From NCBI GenBank assembly GCA_031288765.1, contig JAITQV010000201.1, positions 1 through 11,092 on the forward strand: 11,092 nt of DNA. The letters are read 5' to 3'. Each line of letters opens with the position of its first letter. The stretch's first letter is position 1. A model generated the notes under the pieces. The model was not told the DNA's origin. It made no database searches and worked only from the letters and a program-made list of their open reading frames with translations. Below, piece after piece: positions 5,237 through 11,092 of the stretch. A program made the translations under genes and the position numbers. The stretch comes from Planctomycetaceae bacterium. Lineage in GTDB: Bacteria; Planctomycetota; Planctomycetia; Pirellulales; Thermoguttaceae.

Positions 5237-7234
5237 TAGGAGGGTTGAAACCAATACTACAAGTTTACAGATTATATAGCGATATAACAAAGTTTTAGAA
5301 CCTCTCGTTTTTTAGGAGGATTGAAACTGATATTGAAGTTTCTCAGATTACATGACAAAGTTTCAGAACTTCCCGTTTTTTAGGGGGATTGAAACCATAT
5401 TTTTCCATCGTTTATTTCTCTTAGTAAGTTTTAGAACCTTCCGCTTTTTAGGGGGCTTGAAACAATAACCTTTTTAGTTAGTCATTGTAATAATCTCTAG
5501 TTTCAGAACCTTTCGTTTTTTAGGGGGATTGAAACCATATTTTTCCATCATTTATTTCTCCTTAGTAAGTTTTAGAACCTTCCGCTTTTTAGGGGGCTTG
5601 AAACAATAACCTTTTTAGATAGTCATTGTAATAATCTCTAGTTTCAGAACCTTTCGTTTTTTAGGAGGATTGAAACCATGTGTTTATCGTCCATAATGTT
5701 AGAATTTCTCCCATAGTTTCAGAACCTTCCGCTTTTTAGGGGGATTGAAACCAGGTAACCAGTCTTTTGTTATCACAAGTTTGTAGTTTTAGAACCTTTC
5801 ACTTTTTAAGAGGCTTGAAACATTGGTACATCATAACTTTTCTCCTTGAATAAAGTTTCAGAACCTCTCGATTTTTAGGGGGATTGAAACTAAATTTTGG
5901 TTAAAGGGAACATAAAACTCTGTTTCAGAACCTTCCGTTTTTTAGGAGGATTGAAACTGTGATACATTTTTATACTCCTTAAAAATAGTTTCAGAACCTT
6001 TCGTTTTTTAGGGGGATTGAAACAAATCAAATTGTGTCATCATTATTTTCCTTAATGTAGTTTCAGAACCTTCCGCTTTTTAGGAGGATTGAAACTTTAC
6101 TTCTGGTGAATTAGCTGCTCAATAAGTTTCAGAACCGTCCGTTTTTTAGGGGGATTGAAACATTGTTGCATGTTTTTTTTCCTTGAATGTAGTTTCAGAA
6201 CCGTCCGTTTTTTAGGAGGATTGAAACCGATAAAAAGTAACGAAAAAATATCGTTCCATTGTTTCAGAACCTTTCGTTTTTTAGAGGGATTGAAACTCAT
6301 ATTTTCATTGTTAATTACTCTTAGTAAAGTTTCAGAACCTCTCGATTTTTAGTGGGGATTGAAACTTGGTTAGACATTATTTTCTCCTTGAATAAAGTTT
6401 CAGAACCTTCCGATTTTTAAGAGGATTGAAACTAACGTAAATCGGATAATAAAAATCCACAAAGTTTCAGAACCTTCCGCTTTTCAGGGGGATTGAAACA
6501 TAACTTTCATTTTTGTTCTCCATGAGTTGGGTTTCAGCACCTTCCGATTTTTAAGGGGATTGAAACATTGTGACATGGCATTTTCCTTAAATAAGGTTTC
6601 AGAACCTTCCGCCTTTTAGGAGGATTGGAACTTTGGGACATGTCATTTTTCCTTAAAAAGGTTTCAGCACCTTCCGCCTTTTAGGAGGATTGAAACTTAG
6701 AATTTTCATTGTTTTTCTCTCCATGCGGAGTTTCAGAACCTCCCGTTTTTTAGGGGGATTGAAACAAAGGTACATAAAATTGTGTTCAAAATAATTGTTT
6801 CAGAACCGCCCGCTTTTTAGGGGGATTGAAACAACATGACAAAGATCGTACAACTTATTGCGTTTCAGAACCTCCTGATTTATAAGGGGATTGAAACACT
6901 AATTTTCATGGTTATTCTCCTTTGTGCCGTTTCAGAACCTTCCGTTTTCTAGGAGGATTGAAACCGTATGACATTAGTTTTTTTCCTTATGAACAAGGTT
7001 TTAGAACCTTCCATTTTTTAGGAGGATTGAAACCCAAAAGGTGATGTAAAATTTGAAGCGTCATAGTTTCAGAACCTACCGTTTTTTAGTAGGATTGAAA
7101 CAACATTCAAACATAATTTTTCTCCTTAAAAAGTTTCAGAACCTCCCGATTTTTAGGGGGATTGAAACTTGTTACAGGTGTCGTTGTAGTTGTGCAACGG
7201 TTTCAGAACCTTCGTTTTTTAGAGGGATTGAAAC
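5216..7234 (+). CRISPR. Type VI-B CRISPR array, 30 degenerate repeats, 29 spacers
   Basis: The repeats are 36 nt, except repeat 17 (37 nt, from 6329) and repeat 30 (35 nt, from 7200). Each starts with GTTTCAGAACC or a close variant, has a T-rich centre, and ends with GGATTGAAAC or a close variant. The ends GTTTCA and TGAAAC pair, and an inner stem pairs positions 10-14 with 24-28. The CC-T-run-AGGGG layout matches known Cas13b repeats and sets the orientation to +. In type VI-B crRNAs the spacer lies 5' of the repeat. Only repeats 4 = 6 and 5 = 12 are identical, giving 28 distinct sequences. Spacers are 29-40 nt (sum 939 nt). The longest lie at the cas13b-proximal end and most of the rest are 29-34 nt. 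At least 16 spacers are antisense to a Shine-Dalgarno plus ATG. Peptides read from open frames inside the array are artefacts of the repeats. Confidence 0.97.
5396..5640 (+). repeat. Tandem duplication of a spacer-repeat-spacer block
   Basis: Block A (spacer 3, repeat 4, spacer 4; 5396-5499) recurs as block B (spacer 5, repeat 6, spacer 6; 5536-5640). The two copies of the repeat are identical. Spacers 3 and 5 differ by one substitution and one 1-nt indel, and spacers 4 and 6 by one substitution. The repeat between the blocks (repeat 5) differs from the one after them (repeat 7) at one position. This is in-array duplication followed by drift or selection. Confidence 0.85.
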
Positions 7235-7322
7235 TTTATTTATTAAACAAAAAAGAGAAAGTTTTTAGAATTTTCCCGAAAGAAAAAAAATCCGCCGAAA
7301 TATTACGAATTTTTATCCCCAA

Positions 7323-7359
7323 AAATGGAATATTCGTTCCAAGAACGGAATTTTCATTT
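7323..7359. terminator. Possible bidirectional terminator between array and convergent gene
   Basis: An imperfect hairpin has arms at 7323-7339 and 7343-7359, about 13 of 17 positions paired, with a 3-nt loop and the tip GTTC-CAA-GAAC. A-runs and T-runs flank it on both sides. It sits between the + strand array and the end of the - strand gene, overlapping the latter's stop codon. A role in ending both transcripts is inferred from position. The imperfect stem makes this weak. Confidence 0.35.
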
Positions 7360-9798
7360 ATTTTGTTGATATTGATATTCGCCGTGTCCTTCTTTGGTTT
7401 TTGCCGGATCAAACGGCGGAGCTAATATGTCGTCCTTGATAATTTTTTGCTCCAATTTCAATCGCGGCGATAAAGCGGTTAAGGTTATCGGTAATGATTG
7501 ACGGAAAATAATTTTGCGGCGGTTTTCGATGTTGTTACCGGTAATCAACGAACCCGGCTGTTCCGGTAACGGATTCCGAACCGTTCCAATCAATAACGCA
7601 CGGTCAACAGAAAGCAACTCGCTCATGTCCAACGATTTTTGAAACGTGTTATAAAGTCCGGTCGATTCGTAACCGCCAAGAATTCCGTGTAACGACAAAA
7701 CCCGAATAATGTAATCCAAATCGGTTGATTGGGGGTTGTACATTGCCAAACGACGAAGTGTTGCATCGCCGGAAGTTTCTTTGGTAAGGAGTAAATCGCG
7801 AAGTTCGCGGCGGGGAGTTGTTTTGCCGACGGTGATTTTTTGACCCGGCTCAACTGTTCCTATTTCCTGAACCCAACGACCATACACCAGAATACAATTA
7901 TCCAACGCCGGAAACCGTCTTGACCATTCGAGAAAACCAACCGGAATTCCCTCTTCGTCCGACAACGGAGAAGTCGATTGCGAAGAAACAAAGGCTGCCG
8001 AATTGAAAGAATCCCGCAATTCCAACCAACTTTGTCCGAAAAAACTTTTCGTGGAACGAACCTGAACCGGAACATCCGTGATACTCCGTAACGAATACGA
8101 AGGATAAGGCGATGTTTCGTTGTAAAATTCCTGAGTGGAATTGGTTTGCCAAATAGTCGGACTTACCGTTTTGGGCGCCATACCGCCAAGACCCGCTCCC
8201 GATAAACCATTCCACGAAAATAATGTTAGGCACGGAACGGTTGAAGAAGATACATCCGGCGGTAAAAACGGTTGGGTATTTAGGGAAAGCGAAAACTTCG
8301 CATCGCCCGGACTATAAAGATGTCCCCAACTACTGTATCGGAAATCACCGGTCGTTCCGTCAATATCAATCAAATCAAGTTCATTGAGAATCGCCTTGTC
8401 CGGTCGCCCCGAAGAAGCAAGATAATACGTCAATACGCTGAAAAGTATAATCCAACACGGAAACGTAATCCATGTACTAACAGGACGTTTCAAAATTTTA
8501 TGGACAAGAAACCAATCAAATAACCCGACAACAAGCCAATAAACCGTTAAAATAATCAAAATCACCGAAAACGGAACAATATAAACATCGTCAAACCGGT
8601 CAAGCGCACTCCGAACCTGCCCCGATATGTCGTTGTAACCGAGTTGAATCATCGCCCCTGAAATAGAATCGGAAGTGTAAGTTCGCGGTTGTTTTTCCAC
8701 ATTCCATTGCAAAATATTTCGTACCAACGCCACACGGTCACGCCATGTATCAAGCGGTTTACCGCTTAAATCGCCGCCGAAATAAATAATTGTTCCAAAC
8801 CCGTGAGCACAACGAAGCACCAACGGCAAATCGCCGTCACGAACAAACGTAAGACCTTTCGGTTCCGTAAAACGCGGCATTTTCATAAAAGGAGCCGCAT
8901 CGGTTCCGTTCATAAAAATGGAACGTTTACTGCCGACGAAAAGTTCCAACGGCGTTCCCTGACGGAGTTCGGTCATTTCGGAAAAATTGCCGGGCAAAAA
9001 ATTCCGTAACGCACTGTTCGGATTTTTGAGCAACACTTCCGAATTTTGACCGGCACAGAAAAAAAGTTTGCCGCCAAGCCGAACCCAATCATTAAGAGCC
9101 TTGATTTGCAGACTATCCGCTGTCAGATTGTCGAACTGTTGCGGTTCCGTTGTTGTGAGAACAACCATTTCAACGGCTTCAAAACCAAACCAGTGTTTCG
9201 GTAATTCCGCAAACGAATTGACCTTAACAAGAATTGGTCGCCGATCTTCCCGAAGCGATAATTCCGCAACCGCCCCTTGCAACCCAATGTCTTCATTACC
9301 GACAATGAGATAAATCGGACGTTCATTCAAAACCGGTTCCCAAAACCGATCTTGTAACCGATCCTGCAATTGATTTTGTGATTGATCTTGTAATTGATTT
9401 TGCAGGGAAGCCAATGTTTTCTGTTTCACCGGATCACCGGAAGGGCGGATTTGTTTTTGTATGGAAATTCCGTTTTGTGTTTCTATTTTAACGGTCAATG
9501 TTCCTGTTTTTCGTCCCAATTTAGCGTAAACCGATGTCCGGTTCGGAGTTGTACGAAACGGATTGGCGTATCGGTAAATAATGGGTGTGCCGTCGGAATC
9601 CAAACAGGAAATCGAAATAGTAATCGGTTGGTTTTCTATTCCCGCCCATTCAACAGTAATCGGCGTCCAAAGACCGTTTTTGTAGAATCCCTCAATCCCA
9701 ACCCGAACCGAATCAATTTCCGGGTTCTGTTCCGCAAAAAGCGGTAAAACAAAAATACAACAGAATATCGCTGTTACAAAGAATTTAATCGGATACAT
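7354..9798 (-). CDS. Secreted/membrane-anchored 814-aa protein of unknown function
   Basis: A Sec signal peptide is visible at residues 1-22 (MYPIKFFVTAIFCCIFVLPL, then FA before EQ). A beta-rich N-terminal region follows (about 30-110). Residues about 160-365 have alternating beta/alpha character with YLIVGNEDIG, DWVRLGGKLFFCAG and GTIIYFGGDLSG, resembling the glutamine-amidotransferase-like domains of large bacterial membrane proteins. I see no catalytic triad. Two membrane helices follow at about 405-427 and 443-462, then a C-terminal region of about 350 residues rich in Ser, Thr and Pro. Large uncharacterised proteins of this build are, as I recall, common in Planctomycetota, often near MoxR/BatA-type operons, but no such neighbours are in the window. 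ATG at 9796-9798 is preferred because the signal peptide begins there. A GGCGGA purine run is a possible weak ribosome site. The stop is TGA. No link to CRISPR is suggested. Confidence 0.85.
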   Translation of the reverse strand: MYPIKFFVTAIFCCIFVLPLFAEQNPEIDSVRVGIEGFYKNGLWTPITVEWAGIENQPITISISCLDSDGTPIIYRYANPFRTTPNRTSVYAKLGRKTGTLTVKIETQNGISIQKQIRPSGDPVKQKTLASLQNQLQDQSQNQLQDRLQDRFWEPVLNERPIYLIVGNEDIGLQGAVAELSLREDRRPILVKVNSFAELPKHWFGFEAVEMVVLTTTEPQQFDNLTADSLQIKALNDWVRLGGKLFFCAGQNSEVLLKNPNSALRNFLPGNFSEMTELRQGTPLELFVGSKRSIFMNGTDAAPFMKMPRFTEPKGLTFVRDGDLPLVLRCAHGFGTIIYFGGDLSGKPLDTWRDRVALVRNILQWNVEKQPRTYTSDSISGAMIQLGYNDISGQVRSALDRFDDVYIVPFSVILIILTVYWLVVGLFDWFLVHKILKRPVSTWITFPCWIILFSVLTYYLASSGRPDKAILNELDLIDIDGTTGDFRYSSWGHLYSPGDAKFSLSLNTQPFLPPDVSSSTVPCLTLFSWNGLSGAGLGGMAPKTVSPTIWQTNSTQEFYNETSPYPSYSLRSITDVPVQVRSTKSFFGQSWLELRDSFNSAAFVSSQSTSPLSDEEGIPVGFLEWSRRFPALDNCILVYGRWVQEIGTVEPGQKITVGKTTPRRELRDLLLTKETSGDATLRRLAMYNPQSTDLDYIIRVLSLHGILGGYESTGLYNTFQKSLDMSELLSVDRALLIGTVRNPLPEQPGSLITGNNIENRRKIIFRQSLPITLTALSPRLKLEQKIIKDDILAPPFDPAKTKEGHGEYQYQQNK
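9347..9406. repeat. Five 12-nt tandem repeats inside a coding region
   Basis: Five imperfect 12-nt units run from 9347 to 9406, for example CCGATCTTGTAA, CCGATCCTGCAA and TTGATTTTGTGA. Because 12 is divisible by 3 the reading frame is kept, giving the Gln/Asp/Leu-rich linker NQLQDQSQNQLQDRLQDRF in the 814-aa protein (about residues 134-152). It sits at a domain boundary and probably expands or contracts by slippage. Confidence 0.75.
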
Positions 9799-10139
9799 AA
9801 AATTTCCGCCGAAATATTATAAAAATTAAATAAAAAAGACAAAAGACAATTCAAAATAATTCTTACCGAATAAGATAACAAATTGCCGGAAGATTCGCAA
9901 GTAATTGTCTGATTTTCGTCTTATTCCGGCGGTTTTAGATTTTTCCGGCAGGCAATTTATCATTTACCGCAAACCGGAAAAATTTCCAAACATTTTCCGT
10001 GCCGTTACAAATTACGAAGGAATTAGTTATACAATTAAAAATTAAGAGATAAAAAACATACCGGCGATTGAAGTTATCGAATCACCGGTTTAGCAGCAAA
10101 AGTATCTACACATTTTTTTGCATAGTTTTTGCCTAATTT
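9799..10139. other. Intergenic region with inverted repeats
   Basis: No gene is supported. Several copies of CCGGAA/TTCCGG and GCCGG motifs form partial hairpins, for example AAATTGCCGG near 9880 against CCGGCAGGCAATTT at about 9946-9959. The promoter of the - strand membrane protein should lie in its left part, but no clear -35/-10 pair could be fixed. Confidence 0.45.
10060..10089 (-). terminator. Hairpin with T-run on the minus strand
   Basis: ACCGGCGATT (10060-10069) pairs with AATCACCGGT (10080-10089) with one mismatch and a 10-nt loop. Read on the minus strand, ATGTTTTTT follows the stem, so it may end a leftward transcript coming from the transposase relic side before it reaches the membrane protein gene. 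Confidence 0.4.
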
Positions 10140-10400
10140 TTAGAATTTGTTATGGTATGGTAATATGGTATTAAATATTTTTCCGAGTAGTGTTCCGTTG
10201 TTTGTGACGGTAACAAATTCCGTACCACTTTTTGTAGTGGAATCAGTCGAATTGCAATTCCTTGGAAATTTTGTCGAACCTCCGGAGTTTGCTTGTATGG
10301 GCGGAGAATTGCTTGTCTTTTCAGAACTCTTTTGTGGTTTCGATATTGTGGTCGATTTTCCGAATCCGCCACCGAATTCGTTACCGGTTTTGTCGTTGTG
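10140..10400 (-). pseudogene. Open Ser/Thr/Asn-rich frame without a start, possible gene relic
   Basis: On the minus strand an open frame runs from just after a TGA at 10401-10403 to TAA at 10140-10142. It includes GGGFGKSTTISKPQKSSEKT and later SGTEFVTVTNNGTLLGKIF. The Ser/Thr/Asn/Lys-rich composition resembles the linker and tail of an exported protein, and looks more protein-like than the overlapping frames. It has no ATG, and its upstream end abuts the transposase relic. It may be the 3' end of a gene broken when the IS inserted. Chance is a fair alternative. Confidence 0.22.
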
Positions 10401-10428
10401 TCAGACGGAAACGGTTCACACGATCGGT

Positions 10429-10899
10429 GAAACACCGGTTACGGATAAACCGCATTTGAAACAAGTTTTACCGCTGATGGAGACGGGGAAATCGTTGCAC
10501 TTATCGCGTCCGCTCATTTATGTAATAGACCGTGAAGCAGATGCGTTATGTTATTATTGTCGCTGGAATATCGAAACGTATTTCAAGCAGATGAAGAGTG
10601 CCGGGTTGGAGATGGAACATTGGCAGCAAACAACGGGCTCGGCAATTATGCTCCGTTTATTGGCGGCATCAATGGCGTTGGTACTCATTGGGCAATTGCA
10701 ATGAGTATCAACTCCCGAATCCATCGACTTTAAGGATTTACTTGTTCGTTTGAGCGGCAAAACGCATAAACGCAACAAGCCTTATACGACGGGCATTTTA
10801 CTTTCGGGCTTCTTTGTTTTGCTGCGAATATTCGATTTTTTGGAATCGTGCAACTACGACATCGGCAAGATCAAAGAAATTCGCAACACAATCTTTCGT
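10429..10899 (+). pseudogene. Decayed IS4-family (Tn5/IS50-like) transposase remnant
   Basis: An intact member would be a DDE transposase that cuts and joins IS ends. Three conserved pieces lie in one frame. RPLIYVIDREADAL (GAC at 10528-10530) is the second Asp block. RWNIETYFKQMKSAG (Glu at 10573-10575) is the Glu/YREK block. After a TGA at 10702-10704 comes DFKDLLVRLSGKTHKRNKPY and SGFFVLLRIFDFLES, the usual C-terminal segment. The N-terminal part with the first catalytic Asp is missing, and I estimate that more than 100 residues between the Asp and Glu blocks are deleted, because the two blocks are only 10-15 residues apart. With one catalytic residue gone, a deletion and an internal stop, it cannot be active. 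IS ends are not visible. The frame stays open to the window edge but loses recognisable similarity after about 10899. Confidence 0.8.
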
Positions 10900-11092
10900 G
10901 TTACAACACGAAGAAGGTACGCAAAAAAACAAAAAAAGTTATCTCAAATACAAGACGAGACCAAGTTTTTGTTTATTCCACCTTCACCGTTCTCTCATTT
11001 TGCGTCAAAATTCCCAACCCAAAAAATAATTCTGCCCAAAAACATCTTCCCAACAAAAAATATCTCCCCAAAGCCAACTTCCTCCCCCAAAG
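10900..11092 (+). other. Tail of the transposase region, nothing further recognised
   Basis: The sequence becomes A/C-rich (CCCAAAAA, CTCCCC) and remains open in the transposase frame to the window end. No conserved motif, terminal inverted repeat or other gene is seen. It may be the decayed IS flank. Confidence 0.35.

Noticed and set aside
5464..5640. ATG in the reverse complements of spacers 4 and 6 as further start-codon targets
   Set aside because: The ATG is followed within four codons by TAA and the register (ATG at nt 15) differs. Another frame is open, so these probably target coding sequence. Not counted.
6097..7425. Open frames in and just past the array, with repeated FRTVRFLGGLK-like or NPPKKRTVLK-like peptides
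   Set aside because: They are translations of the CRISPR repeats, not proteins.

Overview
The centre of this window is a type VI-B CRISPR system. A full-length cas13b (1530-5051, + strand) carries an R-N-x3-H HEPN motif near each end. It is followed by an array of 30 repeats and 29 spacers (5216-7234) in the same direction. No cas1, cas2, csx27 or csx28 is visible. The DNA is AT-rich with Shine-Dalgarno starts. The large secreted/membrane protein downstream (7354-9798, - strand) and the IS4-type transposase relic (about 10429-10899) look Planctomycetota-like to me. That host assignment is a judgement from protein style, not a search result, and is tentative. Known Cas13b systems are mostly in Bacteroidota.

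Layout. Positions 2-295 hold the 3' end of an unrecognised gene, followed by a stop-interrupted mini-ORF and a perfect 16-bp inverted repeat. Positions 422-794 are AT-rich and non-coding. A 308-bp GC-richer element with about 60-bp terminal inverted repeats (MITE/REP-like) lies at 795-1102. An intergenic stretch with hairpins leads to cas13b. Between cas13b and the array are a hairpin, a 32-codon ORF that runs into the first repeat, and a terminator-like hairpin. After the array, an 814-aa membrane-anchored protein of unknown function faces it convergently. The right end is a decayed transposase.

The most unusual signal is inside the array. In at least 16 of 29 spacers, the reverse complement (the RNA the guide would bind) contains a Shine-Dalgarno motif and an ATG in a fixed register. 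The motif starts about 4-10 nt from the protospacer 5' edge and the ATG lies about 17-23 nt from it, most often 20-21. These guides are therefore antisense to translation initiation regions, always on the same strand. The interval covered, about -20 to +10/+13, resembles the footprint of an initiating ribosome. The repeats are also very degenerate (28 different sequences among 30), yet their changes mostly keep the stem pairing, including one clear compensatory pair. A spacer-repeat-spacer block is duplicated and diverged. Together this suggests an old, self-evolving RNA-guided array tuned to translation starts, either as antiphage defence that silences initiation, as an endogenous regulator, or as the product of spacer capture from ribosome-protected mRNA.
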